DNA from: an uncultured Thalassotalea sp.
Lineage (GTDB): Bacteria > Pseudomonadota > Gammaproteobacteria > Enterobacterales > Alteromonadaceae
NCBI GenBank assembly: GCA_938075435.1
Contig: CALJHL010000061.1
Coordinates: 1 to 33,316 of the forward strand
Direction of reading: 5' to 3'
Length of the DNA stretch: 33,316 nt
Shown here: positions 17,153-26,780 of the stretch, piece by piece
How the letters are laid out: each line of letters opens with the position of its first letter
How positions within the stretch are numbered: position 1 is the stretch's first letter
Notes under the pieces: generated by a model
Told to the model about the DNA's origin: nothing
The model's database searches: none
What the model saw: only the letters and a program-made list of their open reading frames with translations
Made by a program: the position numbers and the translations under genes

Positions 17153-17709
17153 ATTTCGATCCATTAAAATCACTTTGGCAAGCGCAGCCAGCCAGTATGG
17201 AAGTTGGTGAATTAATAAAACAAGCCAAGCGTCGACAAAAACGTATGCTGTTATTGATGGTATTCGATTTTGTTGTTTGGTTAGGGGGTGTGGTCTGGGC
17301 ATGTTTTATGATCAGAGCTAATCAGCGCCCTGATAGCCTTGCCATAGGTATTTTTCTTATCATTGCCATTAGCTTGGCTACCGCTTATATGCTTTGGCTG
17401 CGAACCACAACATGGGGAGCTGGGGAGTTAGATGGTAAAAGTTTATTAAAACTCTCTATTCATCGCTGTGAAGCCGGGATACAGCTTGTTTATGTGACTT
17501 ATATTTTTACCTTTATTACATTTATTGGCTTTATCGTTCTAGAAATGTATTTTCCTTCATCGACGGCTAAATTTTCACGGGTCATTATTTGGTATAGTGG
17601 TTATAGCCTCGGCACCCTAGTGCTTGGCCAATGGTATCGAAATAGGCAACTAAAGAAAAAGCAGCACTTACAAGATTTGTTGGCTGAACTCGAACAAGAC
17701 AGCAGTTAA
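17149..17709 (+). CDS. Small membrane protein, possible anti-sigma factor
   Basis: The 186-residue protein has a short polar N-terminus (DPLKSLWQAQPASMEVGELIKQAKRRQKR), then about four membrane spans in two pairs, and ends in a charged helix (NRQLKKKQHLQDLLAELEQ). I do not recognise a named domain. Its start overlaps the sigma-factor stop (ATGA, with GAGGAA upstream), and sigma plus adjacent membrane protein is the standard arrangement for an ECF factor with its anti-sigma, so that role is inferred. The N-terminal DPLK-LWQ pattern resembles that of short cytoplasmic segments in some such proteins. It overlaps the convergent reductase gene by 4 bases. Confidence 0.6.
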   Translation: MNFDPLKSLWQAQPASMEVGELIKQAKRRQKRMLLLMVFDFVVWLGGVVWACFMIRANQRPDSLAIGIFLIIAISLATAYMLWLRTTTWGAGELDGKSLLKLSIHRCEAGIQLVYVTYIFTFITFIGFIVLEMYFPSSTAKFSRVIIWYSGYSLGTLVLGQWYRNRQLKKKQHLQDLLAELEQDSS

Positions 17710-18290
17710 TTATTACTGTTATCGTTAAATTTTTCTAATAACAAGTGTAAGTTGGCGCCGAGTTCACTGACTTCATGATGCTTAAATTCATCGACAAGTT
17801 TGCCTTGCTCAAACGCCGCATACGCTTTAGCAATGGCAATTTGGCTTGGCGCTAAAGTGACGCCCATATTGCCAAGTAGCATGCGTAAGCTAACTAAGCC
17901 TCTTAGTCCGCCTAAATTTCCTGGTGAGGCGGCCATTAAGGTAGCGAACTTGCCTTGGAATGCGCTAAGCGGAATTTCATCGGGCGTGGTTGCTCTTGAT
18001 GCCCAATCTAAGGCGTTTTTTAATAAGGCGCTAAATGAGCTGTTGTATTCAGGTGAAGCAATTAAAAAACCATCGTTTTCCAGTAATAATTGTTTAAACT
18101 CTGCCGCTTTAGCTGGCATGCCATGCTCGTTTTCATAATCTTGGCAGAATATTGGCATCGGATAATTGCCCAAATTAATAATGGTCACTTCACTGCCTAA
18201 TACTTGCGCGCCACGAGCGGCAATACGCACTAATTGTTGGTTGAATGAACCTTTACGGCTACTGCCCGAAAATGCAAGAATTTTGCTCAT
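17706..18290 (-). CDS. NADPH-dependent FMN reductase-family protein
   Basis: A flavodoxin-like fold protein of 194 residues that probably binds FMN and reduces flavin, quinone or azo substrates with NAD(P)H. It shows the phosphate-binding loop FSGSSRKGSFNQQL at the N-terminus, SPEYNSSFSALLKNALDW in the middle, and AASPGNLGGLRG after it. The ORF track starts at 18335, but the ATG at 18290 gives MSKILAFSGSS, the usual family start, and removes 15 residues that have no counterpart. The ribosome binding site is weak. Substrate is not determinable. Confidence 0.88.
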   Translation of the reverse strand: MSKILAFSGSSRKGSFNQQLVRIAARGAQVLGSEVTIINLGNYPMPIFCQDYENEHGMPAKAAEFKQLLLENDGFLIASPEYNSSFSALLKNALDWASRATTPDEIPLSAFQGKFATLMAASPGNLGGLRGLVSLRMLLGNMGVTLAPSQIAIAKAYAAFEQGKLVDEFKHHEVSELGANLHLLLEKFNDNSNN

Positions 18291-18611
18291 AATAATTAGA
18301 CTTGTATTAGTAAATAATGCAAATTGATAGAGCATACAATAGAAGGTATTTTCTGAGTTTTCTAGTTTTTATCTTTAAAAAACAAAAATATTATAGTGCA
18401 AATACTCAAGCTCAGGACAAATGGTTTTTGCCGACAAAAATTACGGTAATGCTAATAAACTGACTATATTTCTTAGCGTTACAGTTAAATAATGGCCAAT
18501 AATACCAGCTTGTTTGCACCGCGCTTTAAGGCGTCAACAGCTCAGATAAGGCAAGGCTTCTAAGGAATTGGCTGCCAAAAGCAGCCGTTGGTATAGGATA
18601 TCTTTTAAATT
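18291..18611. other. Gene-free interval with a MITE-like element
   Basis: This interval lies between the tex stop (minus strand) and the start of the FMN reductase gene (minus strand). Positions 18291-18498 are AT-rich without an ORF I can support and should hold the reductase promoter. The rest is the palindrome-ended element described separately. Confidence 0.5.
18500..18595. repeat. MITE-like element with imperfect terminal inverted repeats
   Basis: The block is bounded by TAATACCAG and TTGGTATA, whose inner ATACCA / TGGTAT are perfect inverted repeats. Inside are a strong hairpin, GGCTGC-CAAAA-GCAGCC (18570-18586), and a GC-richer, non-coding stretch unlike the surrounding AT-rich DNA. 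A short, non-coding, hairpin-containing unit with inverted ends between two genes is the layout of a miniature inverted-repeat element. Only one copy was recognised in the window, so multiplicity is untested. Confidence 0.4.
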
Positions 18612-20960
18612 TTATTTCTTCGCCTTAGCGAACGCATCGGCAAAGGCATTGCCCATCATGCTATTTGCTGGTTGGGCAGGCTTATTACGAGCCGGCTTAT
18701 TTTGATTGTTGTGGTTTTGGCCGGCGTTTTTAGGACTTGCTTTAGCATCAGGTTTAGGTCTGTTTTGTGACATCTTAGCTTGGCTTTGAGCATTCTCATC
18801 GAGACGCATGGTTAAGCTAATGCGTTTGCGCGGTGCGTCAACTTCTAACACTTTTACTTTAACGATATCTCCGGCTTTTACGACTTCTCGCGGGTCGCTA
18901 ACAAATTTATTCGTTAACGACGAAATATGCACTAAGCCATCTTGATGCACGCCAATATCAACAAAAGCGCCAAACTTGGTAACGTTGGAAATTACCCCTT
19001 CGAGGATCATGTTGAGTTGCAAGTCAGCAATTTTATTAACCCCCTCTTTGAAGGTTGCCGTTTTAAACTCAGGGCGTGGATCACGTCCTGGTTTGTCTAG
19101 TTCGCTGATAACGTCGCTAATGGTTAATAAACCGAATTGGCCATTAATAAAGTCATTGCCATCGATAGTTTTCAACACCTCACTGTTGGCCATTACTTGT
19201 TCAATTGGCAACTGTAAACTATTGAGTATTTTTGCTACTAAAGGGTAACTCTCCGGATGAACCGCACTGCTATCAAGTGGCTCTAAACCACCGCGAATAC
19301 GTAAAAATCCAGCGGCTTGCTCAAACGCTTTAGGGCCTAAACGGGCTACTTTTTGCAATTGACTACGTTGTTCAAAGCGACCATTAAGCTCACGATAGTC
19401 GACAATATTTTTTGCCATGGTTTTATTTAACCCCGACACTCTGCTGAGTAAGGCACCTGATGCACTATTTAAGTCGACGCCAACGGCGTTTACACAATCT
19501 TCGACAACCGCCTCAAGCGCTTTACTTAATTGACTTTGACTGACATCGTGTTGATATTGACCGACCCCAATCGCCTTGGCTTCAATTTTTACTAATTCGG
19601 CTAATGGGTCTTGCAAGCGACGAGCAATGGATACCGCGCCACGCAGTGAAACATCGAGATCTGGAAATTCCTTGGCGGCAAATTCACTGGCAGAATAAAT
19701 GCTGGCGCCAGCTTCAGAAACGATCATTATATTGGGTTTATTGGTTTCGAATGTCGCTATTGCCTCGGCGACTAATTTGTCGGTTTCGCGCGAACCAGTA
19801 CCGTTGCCAATGGCGATTAATTCAACTTTGTGCTGCTGAGTTAAGCTGATAATGGTGCGCATTGATTTGTCCCAATGCTTTTGTGGCTCGTGCGGAAAAA
19901 TAGTCGTGGTATAAATTAGCTTACTTGTGGCATCAACAATGGCGATTTTACAACCAGTGCGAATGCCAGGATCGATGCCCATCGTCACTTTGGCACCTGC
20001 GGGGGCAGCCAAGAGTAGATCTTTTAAATTATCAGCAAAAACCTTTATTGCTTCGCTTTCACTGCGTTCACGCAGGGCAGCTAATAATTCATTTTCAAGG
20101 GACAGTGCTAACTTTGCTCGCCAACATAAGCGGACAACTTTATTTAACCATGAGGCGGCATTTTGGCCACTTAGACGCAGGTTGAAATGATCGCGGATTA
20201 ATTGTTCACAACTAGACTCACTACCTTGTTGATAATTCGGGTCAACGTCTAACGATAACTGTAAAATATTTTCATTACGACCTCGTAACATTGCTAATGC
20301 ACGATGCGAAGGCACTTTTGCTAATAGCTCCGAGTGAGTAAAGTAATCTTTAAACTTAACCCCTTGCTGTTCTTTACCTTTGGCAACTCGACTAACTAAA
20401 TGTGCTTGCTTAATAATGTGATTACGCAGTTTTCTTATTAACGCGGCATTCTCGGCAAAGCGTTCCATTAAAATGTAGCTAGCACCTTCGAGGGCCGCTT
20501 TGGCATCGTCAATACCTTTCGCCGGATTTATAAACGCCAAGGCTTGGCTGTCCGGTTGTAACTGCCAATCATTGTATAATTGCTCTGCTAGCGGCGCTAA
20601 CCCCGCTTCAGTGGCAATTTGACCTTTAGTACGGCGTTTAGGGCGGTAAGGTAAATACAGATCTTCCAACTCGGTTTTGTTATCAACGCTGTTAATTTGT
20701 TGTTCTAGTTGGCTGGTTAATTTGCCTTGGGCGTTAATGTTTTTTAATACCAATTGTTTGCGAGCCGTTAATTCCCGCAAGTAACTTAAGCGTTGCTCCA
20801 GAAATCGTAAATGATTATCATCAAGACCTTGAGTGACTTCTTTACGGTAACGGGCGATGAAAGGTACGGTTGCGCCATCGTCGAGCAAGGCGATAGCAGC
20901 ACTGATTTGCTTGTCGTTAACGTTTAATTCTTGAGCAATCTGTTGCGAAATATTTAACAT
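18612..20960 (-). CDS. tex: RNA-binding transcription accessory protein Tex
   Basis: Tex is a conserved nucleic-acid-binding protein tied to transcription and stress tolerance. The 782-residue sequence has the expected order: N-terminal helical domain ([25 protein letters not shown]), a YqgF-like RNase H fold region ([17 protein letters not shown]), helix-hairpin-helix region ([21 protein letters not shown]), and an S1 domain near residues 645-720 ([21 protein letters not shown]). After it comes a low-complexity basic, asparagine- and proline-rich tail that ends [15 protein letters not shown]. It is transcribed divergently from greB, another transcription factor. Confidence 0.97.
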   Translation of the reverse strand: MLNISQQIAQELNVNDKQISAAIALLDDGATVPFIARYRKEVTQGLDDNHLRFLEQRLSYLRELTARKQLVLKNINAQGKLTSQLEQQINSVDNKTELEDLYLPYRPKRRTKGQIATEAGLAPLAEQLYNDWQLQPDSQALAFINPAKGIDDAKAALEGASYILMERFAENAALIRKLRNHIIKQAHLVSRVAKGKEQQGVKFKDYFTHSELLAKVPSHRALAMLRGRNENILQLSLDVDPNYQQGSESSCEQLIRDHFNLRLSGQNAASWLNKVVRLCWRAKLALSLENELLAALRERSESEAIKVFADNLKDLLLAAPAGAKVTMGIDPGIRTGCKIAIVDATSKLIYTTTIFPHEPQKHWDKSMRTIISLTQQHKVELIAIGNGTGSRETDKLVAEAIATFETNKPNIMIVSEAGASIYSASEFAAKEFPDLDVSLRGAVSIARRLQDPLAELVKIEAKAIGVGQYQHDVSQSQLSKALEAVVEDCVNAVGVDLNSASGALLSRVSGLNKTMAKNIVDYRELNGRFEQRSQLQKVARLGPKAFEQAAGFLRIRGGLEPLDSSAVHPESYPLVAKILNSLQLPIEQVMANSEVLKTIDGNDFINGQFGLLTISDVISELDKPGRDPRPEFKTATFKEGVNKIADLQLNMILEGVISNVTKFGAFVDIGVHQDGLVHISSLTNKFVSDPREVVKAGDIVKVKVLEVDAPRKRISLTMRLDENAQSQAKMSQNRPKPDAKASPKNAGQNHNNQNKPARNKPAQPANSMMGNAFADAFAKAKK

Positions 20961-21129
20961 GAAACATTGATCCTGATTTACGATGTAATCGATACGATAG
21001 AGCTGGGCTTAAACTGATAGCGGCATAAGCATTAATATGGCGATTTATTATCACTTTGACCATAATACAGTTTAATATCATCCAACTAAATAAATTTTCA
21101 ATAACATTACAATTTAAAGCAGTTAACTA

Positions 21130-21615
21130 ATGGCTAAATCAAATTATATCACTCGCGAGGGCTGGCAAGTACTTGATGATGAATTGAAGTATTTGTGGAA
21201 ACAAGAACGCCCTCTTATTACCAAGTCGGTTTCAGAAGCTGCGGCACAAGGCGACCGTAGTGAAAATGCCGAATACATTTATGGTAAAAAACGCTTGCGC
21301 GAAATAGACCGACGAGTGCGCTTTTTAATGAAGCGTTTGGAAGCTCTAAAAATTGTCTATCCAGAAAAACAACAAGAAGGTAAAGTTTTCTTTGGCGCCT
21401 GGGTGACCTTAGTTGATGAGCAAGACCAACAGGTGTGTTATCGCGTTGTTGGGCCGGACGAATGGGATGTTAAAAATGGCAGTATCAGCATTGACGCCCC
21501 CTTAGCAAGGGCATTGATTGGTAAGCAAGTAGATGATGAAATTGTGGTAAAAGTGCCAGATGGAGAACGAATTTTCGATATTGTTGCCATTAGCTACCAA
21601 AAGCCAAATGAGTAA
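21130..21615 (+). CDS. greB: Transcription elongation factor GreB
   Basis: GreB stimulates RNA polymerase to cleave the backtracked transcript 3' end and resume elongation. The 161-residue length and the N-terminal coiled coil with the tip motif QGDRSENAEYIYGKKRLREIDRR (acidic Asp and Glu that coordinate Mg in the polymerase) fit GreB. The C-terminal FKBP-like domain begins at about VFFGAWVTLVDE and includes YRVVGPDEWD and PLARALIGK. The proximity to tex is seen in many gammaproteobacteria. The ATG has only a weak ribosome binding site. Confidence 0.95.
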   Translation: MAKSNYITREGWQVLDDELKYLWKQERPLITKSVSEAAAQGDRSENAEYIYGKKRLREIDRRVRFLMKRLEALKIVYPEKQQEGKVFFGAWVTLVDEQDQQVCYRVVGPDEWDVKNGSISIDAPLARALIGKQVDDEIVVKVPDGERIFDIVAISYQKPNE

Positions 21616-21696
21616 TAACCATCATGTTAACTGTCAAATTAACTATTTCATTAATACCTTGTAACAAAAGCAAACCCTATTAAAGAATGTTAGCTT

Positions 21697-21724
21697 TTGA
21701 TTATTCGACAAATTCGCTTATAGT
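21697..21724 (+). promoter_or_regulatory. Candidate sigma70 promoter for ompR-envZ
   Basis: TTGATT (21697-21702) and TATAGT (21719-21724) are 16 bases apart and about 40 bases upstream of the ompR start. Each differs from consensus at one or two positions. This is the only good promoter-like pair between greB and ompR. Confidence 0.5.
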
Positions 21725-21762
21725 GCTATGTAGTTTATTAATAAATTTTATAAGGTTTAGCT

Positions 21763-22488
21763 ATGGGACAGGAAACCCCGAAAATACTGGTTGTTGATGA
21801 TGATATGCGTTTACGCGCTTTATTGGAGCGTTACCTAGTAGAGCAAGGCTTTGTGGTACGCAGTGCCGCCAATTCGGAGCAAATGGATCGTTTGCTCGAA
21901 CGTGAGAACTTTCATTTGTTGGTACTAGACTTAATGTTACCGGGCGAGGATGGCTTATCTATTTGTCGTCGATTACGTCAAAACGAAAACGAAATTCCAA
22001 TTATTATGCTTACCGCTAAAGGTGATGAAGTCGACCGAATTATTGGTCTTGAATTAGGTGCCGATGATTATATGCCGAAGCCATTCAATCCTCGGGAGTT
22101 ACTGGCGCGAGCTAAAGCCGTGTTACGTCGTAAAACTCAAGAAGCTCCAGGAGCACCTTCATTAGCCGAAGAAGTCATTGAATTTGGTGAATTCTCTTTA
22201 AACTTAGCAACTCGAGAAATGCGCAAAGGTGAGCAATCTATGCCGCTAACCAGTGGTGAATTTGCGGTATTAAAATCTTTAATTACTCACCCCCGAGAGC
22301 CGCTGTCGCGGGATAAGTTAATGAATCTGGCTCGGGGTCGAGATTACTCGGCGCTCGAACGCAGTATCGATGTCCAAGTGTCTAGATTACGACGTATGTT
22401 GGAGCAAGACCCGGCAAATCCAAGATATATTCAAACGGTATGGGGTTTAGGTTACGTATTTGTGCCGGACGGTTCCGCTGTTAACTAA
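21763..22488 (+). CDS. ompR: Osmolarity response regulator OmpR
   Basis: The 241-residue protein has a receiver domain with VVDDDMRLR, phospho-acceptor Asp56 ([10 protein letters not shown]), [10 protein letters not shown] and YMPKPFNP, then a winged-helix DNA-binding domain with [12 protein letters not shown] and [40 protein letters not shown]. The C-terminal sequence is nearly diagnostic of OmpR. In characterised systems OmpR controls porins and many envelope genes. envZ starts 12 bases after its stop. Confidence 0.97.
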   Translation: MGQETPKILVVDDDMRLRALLERYLVEQGFVVRSAANSEQMDRLLERENFHLLVLDLMLPGEDGLSICRRLRQNENEIPIIMLTAKGDEVDRIIGLELGADDYMPKPFNPRELLARAKAVLRRKTQEAPGAPSLAEEVIEFGEFSLNLATREMRKGEQSMPLTSGEFAVLKSLITHPREPLSRDKLMNLARGRDYSALERSIDVQVSRLRRMLEQDPANPRYIQTVWGLGYVFVPDGSAVN

Positions 22489-22499
22489 TTGATTTATTA

Positions 22500-23792
22500 A
22501 TGACAATATTACCTCGCAGTGCTTTTGGGCAAACAGTGTTACTTATTGGTTTTTTATTACTAATCAACCAAGTTGTCTCATACCTTTCGGTTGCTGTTTA
22601 TGTGATCCAACCAAGCCTACAACAAATTAATCAGTTACTGGCTAAACAAGTCAAAGTGGTTTTTATTGATGGTGATGATGCTACATTCAGTCCTGATTTA
22701 GCTCAGGCCTTTCACAAAGAGACTGGCATCGGCGTTTATCGTGAACGCGATGCATTAATGCTGGGCCTCGCTGAAGCAGAATATTACCCTTATTTATCAA
22801 AACAAATGGGCGAGCTGCTCGATGGTGAAGCGGAAGTTCGAATTTTTCAAGGCGATGAATACTTATTTTGGATAAGACCTCCTCAAGCCCCTAATGTATG
22901 GGTGAAAATTCCTTTATCTGGTTTTGAAGAATCAAATTTTTCGCCTTTAATCTTCTATCTAGTCTTAATTGGCGTGCTTAGTGTTGCTGGCGGCTGGCTA
23001 TTTGTAAGGCAGCTTAATCGACCATTAAAAGCATTGCAAAAAGCCGCGGAAGATGTCGGTAAAGGCAAGTTTCCAGAGCCGTTAAAAGAACAAGGCTCAA
23101 CTGAAGTTGTGGCGGTAACTCGAGCTTTCAATCAAATGTCAGGTGGTATTAAACAGCTTGAAGCGGATCGAAGTTTACTGATGGCGGGGATATCGCATGA
23201 TTTACGCACGCCATTAACTCGCATTCGTTTGGCCAGTGAAATGATGTCTGAAAATGAAGATTACCTTAAAGAGGGTATTGAAAAAGACATTGAAGATATG
23301 AATGCCATTATCGATCAATTTATCGATTATATTCGCCACGACATGATGGAAAAATCGGAACCGGCTAGATTAAATGCCTTAATTAAAGACGTTATTGCTC
23401 TGGAAGCGGTGGATGATAGAAAAATTAATGTAATTTACGGTGATGAAATTGAACTGCCGATGGTTTATGTGGCTCTTAAGCGGGTGCTTGCAAATTTAAT
23501 TCAAAATGCCTTTAAATATAGTGACCAGGATATTGAAATTACCAGTGGTTTAAATCAATCAACCCAAATGGCTTATATAAAGGTTGCTGATCATGGCCCT
23601 GGTATTGCCGAACATGAAATGGCCCGGTTATTTCAACCTTTTACCCAAGGGGATACCGCTCGAGGAACTCAAGGAAGCGGTTTAGGGTTAGCAATTATTA
23701 AGCGTATCGTCGACGGTCACGGCGGCCATGTTTCTTTACATAATCGCATTTCAGGAGGTTTAGTCGCCACCGTAGAGTTGCCAATAAAATAA
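22500..23792 (+). CDS. envZ: Osmosensor histidine kinase EnvZ
   Basis: The 430-residue sensor has a first membrane span (about residues 11-36), a short periplasmic domain, a second span (about 148-168) and a HAMP segment beginning [20 protein letters not shown]. The HisKA motif is [16 protein letters not shown] (His233). The ATP-binding domain has [25 protein letters not shown] and [18 protein letters not shown]. It is co-transcribed with ompR, and the two identities support each other. Confidence 0.95.
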   Translation: MTILPRSAFGQTVLLIGFLLLINQVVSYLSVAVYVIQPSLQQINQLLAKQVKVVFIDGDDATFSPDLAQAFHKETGIGVYRERDALMLGLAEAEYYPYLSKQMGELLDGEAEVRIFQGDEYLFWIRPPQAPNVWVKIPLSGFEESNFSPLIFYLVLIGVLSVAGGWLFVRQLNRPLKALQKAAEDVGKGKFPEPLKEQGSTEVVAVTRAFNQMSGGIKQLEADRSLLMAGISHDLRTPLTRIRLASEMMSENEDYLKEGIEKDIEDMNAIIDQFIDYIRHDMMEKSEPARLNALIKDVIALEAVDDRKINVIYGDEIELPMVYVALKRVLANLIQNAFKYSDQDIEITSGLNQSTQMAYIKVADHGPGIAEHEMARLFQPFTQGDTARGTQGSGLGLAIIKRIVDGHGGHVSLHNRISGGLVATVELPIK

Positions 23793-23832
23793 CGCGATAA
23801 ATTATTTAATTCGGTTTTTGCAATATTGGCAT

Positions 23833-23850
23833 GGTCTGCCTAGGTAGACC
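23833..23850. repeat. Near-perfect palindrome after envZ
   Basis: GGTCTGCCT-AGGTAGACC is an 18-base palindrome with one mismatch, which becomes a G-U pair in RNA. It lies about 40 bases after the envZ stop and lacks a T-tract on either strand, so it may be a factor-dependent terminator or an RNA-processing hairpin. The right arm contains AGACCTACTT, shared with the hairpin at 27264-27293. Confidence 0.35.
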
Positions 23851-23903
23851 TACTTGAAATAACCGACTCTTAGATATACCTCCTCGTGTAAAACTACAAC
23901 CTT

Positions 23904-23918
23904 TGACATATTATGTCA
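23904..23918. promoter_or_regulatory. Candidate operator upstream of yqiJK
   Basis: TGACAT-ATT-ATGTCA is a perfect interrupted palindrome that overlaps a TTGACA -35-like hexamer (23903-23908), about 100 bases before the yqiJ-like start. A TATAAT lies at 23935-23940, but at a non-standard distance (26 bases). The binding protein is unknown; the role is inferred from symmetry and position. Confidence 0.4.
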
Positions 23919-24018
23919 CTAAGTGTAGCTTGAATATAATAATAAAAATTTAACGTATTGACCTTTCATTACGCTTCTAATAAATTTGCAGTCAGATGTA
24001 GATAAAGGATTGAAACAT

Positions 24019-24666
24019 ATGATGGAATTTCTCCTCGCGGATATCAATATAGGCTTTGCTATAGCCTTATGCTCGGTATTAGCTTTGGCCATGCTTGAAG
24101 GCGTTGGCATGCTTATAGGGCTAAGTATGATGAATTTACTTGACCATATTTCACCCATTGATCTTGATATAGACATAGATAGCGATGCGGATTTAACTGT
24201 GGGAGGAATAACACCTCTGTTAGGTTGGTTATGCCTAAACCGTTTACCTTTATTGATATGGCTGGTGTTAATTTTAACTAGCTTTGGAATAATCGGTTAT
24301 ACATTAAATTACATGCTGTTAAATAGTTTTGCAATCAGTTTTCCTGAACTTTTAACCTATGCTTTAGCTCTTCTCTTGTCGTTATATGTCACCCACCATA
24401 TTGGTGTTCCGTTAAGTCGTTTACTGCCTAAAAACGAATCCTCAGCGATTTCAAATAATAGTTTTAATGGCCTAGTTGCAACGATAACTATAGGCACAGC
24501 TAAGCAAGGTAGCCCGGCAGAAGCGTCGTTAACAGATAGCTATAAACAAAAACATTATGTGTTGGTAACACCAGATAGTGACAATGAAGAATTTACCCAA
24601 GGTCAACAAGTTGTGCTAGTTGAGAAAAAAGCGACTTTCTGGCTTGCCGTAAAATTTAATCAATAA
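24019..24666 (+). CDS. yqiJ: YqiJ-like membrane protein with OB-fold domain
   Basis: The chosen ATG at 24019 has AAAGGA at good spacing; the ORF track's TTG at 23986 adds 11 residues without support. The 215-residue protein has about four hydrophobic segments (LLADINIGFAIALC..., LIWLVLILTSFGIIG, LLTYALALLLSLYV), an acidic loop DLDIDIDSDAD, and a soluble C-terminal beta-rich domain (FNGLVATITIGTAKQGSPAEASL) that matches the OB-fold of NfeD/YqiJ proteins. Such proteins are partners of flotillins in bacterial membrane microdomains. The flotillin gene follows after 30 bases, the same pairing as E. coli yqiJ-yqiK. Confidence 0.85.
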   Translation: MMEFLLADINIGFAIALCSVLALAMLEGVGMLIGLSMMNLLDHISPIDLDIDIDSDADLTVGGITPLLGWLCLNRLPLLIWLVLILTSFGIIGYTLNYMLLNSFAISFPELLTYALALLLSLYVTHHIGVPLSRLLPKNESSAISNNSFNGLVATITIGTAKQGSPAEASLTDSYKQKHYVLVTPDSDNEEFTQGQQVVLVEKKATFWLAVKFNQ

Positions 24667-24696
24667 TTAATAGAATAATAAAAAAGGAAATTTAAT

Positions 24697-26451
24697 ATGG
24701 AAAATTTGGACTCTAATAGCACTTTTATTTTAATGATGGTCGGTGTTGGTCTAGTCGCGTTCATTACGATAGGGATGATCTTTGCTAAGTTATATGTTCG
24801 TGCGACCAAAGAAATTGCTTTTGTTCGTACCGGTATGGGTGGCGAAAAAGTTGTAAAAGATGGAGGGGCTATTTGCTTACCTGTTTTACATGAAACGATC
24901 CCTGTCAATATGAACACCCTACGTATTGAAGTAGAGAAAACAGAAAAAGACTCTCTTATCACCAAAGATAGAATGCGTGTTGATGTAAAAGCCGATTTTT
25001 ACTTGCGCGTGGCGCCTCATACTGAAGGTATTTCTATGGCGGCGCAAACACTTGGTAGTCGTACCATGCGAGTTGAAGAATTGAAAAAATTAATGGAATC
25101 GAAATTTGTCGATGTGCTTCGTACTGTTGCTGCGGAAATGACAATGACCGCCATGCATGAACAACGTGCTGATTTTGTACAAAAGGTTCAGCAAAACGTC
25201 GCTAATGATTTAGAGAAAAATGGTCTTGAATTGGAGTCGGTTTCATTAACCGGCTTTGATCAAACTGATTTGCATTTCTTCAATGAAAACAATGCGTTTG
25301 ATGCTGAAGGTCGGGCAAGGCTAACTAAGATAATTGAAGAAAAACGTAAAGAAACCAATGATATCGAACAAGATAATCGTGTTAAAATTCAACGACGCAA
25401 CCTTGATGCAGAGCGAGAATCACTAGAAATTCAAAAAGAAGAAGAAGAGCTGCGTATCGCCCAAGAACAAGTTTTAGAGTTTAAACGTGTAGAGCAAAAA
25501 GCTGAAATTGCCAAAACCCGCGAATACAAAGAGCAAGAAGAAAGAGAAGCTCAAATATCTAAAGAGCAAGCGATTGAAGTCGCTGAAATTTTAAAAAGTA
25601 GAGATGTAGAGTCTCGTGAAATTGATAAACGTACCGCTTTAGAGCAAGCGCGTATTCAGCAGCAACGCGACATTGAAGTAGCAGAGCAAGATAAGCAAAT
25701 TGCGGTCGCAGAAAAATCTGAAGCTGAGTCTGCAGCAAGAGCCCAAGCCGCAGGCGCCGAAAAAGACCGCGTCGAAAAAGAAGAAGCCGTAACAACCGCT
25801 AGACAAGTTGCAGAAGCAAATCGTCGCAAAGAAATTGAAGTAATTGATGCTAAGAAAGAAGCCGAGCGAGATGCTGTAGGTATCACTGTTCAAGCCGATG
25901 CTGAAAAACGAGCTGCTCAAGATAAAGCAACTGCTGTGCTGACCGAAGCGAAAGCGAGTGCGGATGCTAAAAAGTTAAAAGCAGAAGCGGATGAGAAAAT
26001 ATATGCGGTTGAAGCCGCAGGTAAAAAAGCATTATATGAAGCAGAAAATACCCTGCGTGATGAACAAATTGAATTACAAAAATCGTTAGCTATTTTAAAT
26101 ACCTTGCCTGAAATGATCGCGAACTCGGTGAAACCATTAGAAAATATTGATGGCATCAAAATCCTTCAAGGTTATGGAAACTCAAATTCTGCAATGGCTA
26201 CAAATGAGGCTGCAGGAAGTGGTGGATTAGCAGAGCAAATTACTTCAGCAGCTTTAAATTACCGAGCTAATGCACCTATGATCGATTCTATGCTGCAAGA
26301 GCTTGGATTAGTAAATAAGGGATCAGGTACATTGAATGATTTGATCACGGGTAAGCATTCGTTAATTGATGATGCTAAATCAGTTGTTCAACAATCTAAC
26401 ATTATTAAGACTAATTCCGAAGTGAATGGTCATCAGAACTCAGCAGAATAA
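24697..26451 (+). CDS. yqiK: Flotillin-family protein YqiK
   Basis: The 584-residue protein has an N-terminal membrane anchor (FILMMVGVGLVAFITIGMIFA), an SPFH/band 7 domain from about residue 30 to 200 (EIAFVRTGMGGEKVVKDGGAICLP, VDVKADFYLRVAPHTEGISMAAQTLG), then a long charged coiled coil from about 205 to 460 rich in Glu, Lys, Arg and Ala. The C-terminal domain after that contains LAILNTLPEMIANSVKPLENIDGIKILQGYG, typical of flotillins. Flotillins scaffold ordered membrane regions; the exact clients are not known. The large antisense ORFs across the coiled coil come from its codon regularity and are not genes. Confidence 0.95.
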   Translation: MENLDSNSTFILMMVGVGLVAFITIGMIFAKLYVRATKEIAFVRTGMGGEKVVKDGGAICLPVLHETIPVNMNTLRIEVEKTEKDSLITKDRMRVDVKADFYLRVAPHTEGISMAAQTLGSRTMRVEELKKLMESKFVDVLRTVAAEMTMTAMHEQRADFVQKVQQNVANDLEKNGLELESVSLTGFDQTDLHFFNENNAFDAEGRARLTKIIEEKRKETNDIEQDNRVKIQRRNLDAERESLEIQKEEEELRIAQEQVLEFKRVEQKAEIAKTREYKEQEEREAQISKEQAIEVAEILKSRDVESREIDKRTALEQARIQQQRDIEVAEQDKQIAVAEKSEAESAARAQAAGAEKDRVEKEEAVTTARQVAEANRRKEIEVIDAKKEAERDAVGITVQADAEKRAAQDKATAVLTEAKASADAKKLKAEADEKIYAVEAAGKKALYEAENTLRDEQIELQKSLAILNTLPEMIANSVKPLENIDGIKILQGYGNSNSAMATNEAAGSGGLAEQITSAALNYRANAPMIDSMLQELGLVNKGSGTLNDLITGKHSLIDDAKSVVQQSNIIKTNSEVNGHQNSAE

Positions 26452-26780
26452 AGATTAACTGAACCTCTGCTTTAAATCGCTAGAGGTTCATTTCTAATGT
26501 TAAAAAGCTTATATAAATAAAGTCTACTCTTTGTATAACCCTGCCATTTATAGATCAGTTTGTAATAGAGTTTTAAAACACCTTTATGAGTTAATTTTAC
26601 TAGGATTTATTATGAGAATTTTAGTGGTATTACTATTTTTTATCGTTTCAGGCCCGCTTCATAAAGTTCCGGCTAAATTCATTTAAATTCATTTTAATTT
26701 ATTAGTATTTATCTCTAAAATTTAACTTATCCGAATGAATATTTCAGCAAAAACTTAATTACTATTGCAAGGATAAATCA
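26452..26780. other. Gene-poor interval after yqiK
   Basis: The region starts with the hairpin described separately, then is AT-rich. It includes a 24-codon frame (ATG 26612 to TAA 26686, MRILVVLLFFIVSGP...) with TAGGAT upstream, which looks like a leftover signal peptide more than a gene, and a short direct repeat AAATTCATTT at about 26676-26695. No intact gene is supported. Confidence 0.4.
26460..26490 (+). terminator. Hairpin terminator-like structure after yqiK
   Basis: TGAACCTCT / AGAGGTTCA form a perfect 9-bp stem with a 13-base loop, starting 9 bases after the yqiK stop. Only a short T-run (ATTTCT) follows, so termination may be inefficient or factor-aided. Confidence 0.55.

Noticed and set aside
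21665-21699. CAAAAGC / GCTTTTG inverted repeat between greB and ompR as a terminator
   Set aside because: The stem is only 7 bp, AT-rich, with a 21-base loop, and no T-tract follows; it overlaps the better-supported promoter.
25559-26159. Several long minus-strand ORFs across the flotillin gene (25559, 25639, 25656 and 25917 entries)
   Set aside because: They are the antisense of the repetitive Glu/Ala/Lys-rich coiled coil; their products are leucine-, serine- and phenylalanine-rich without recognisable domains.
26612-26686. 24-codon ORF MRILVVLLFFIVSGP with a TAGGAT site
   Set aside because: It is too short and lacks any recognisable family; treated as a possible signal-peptide remnant in the gap description.
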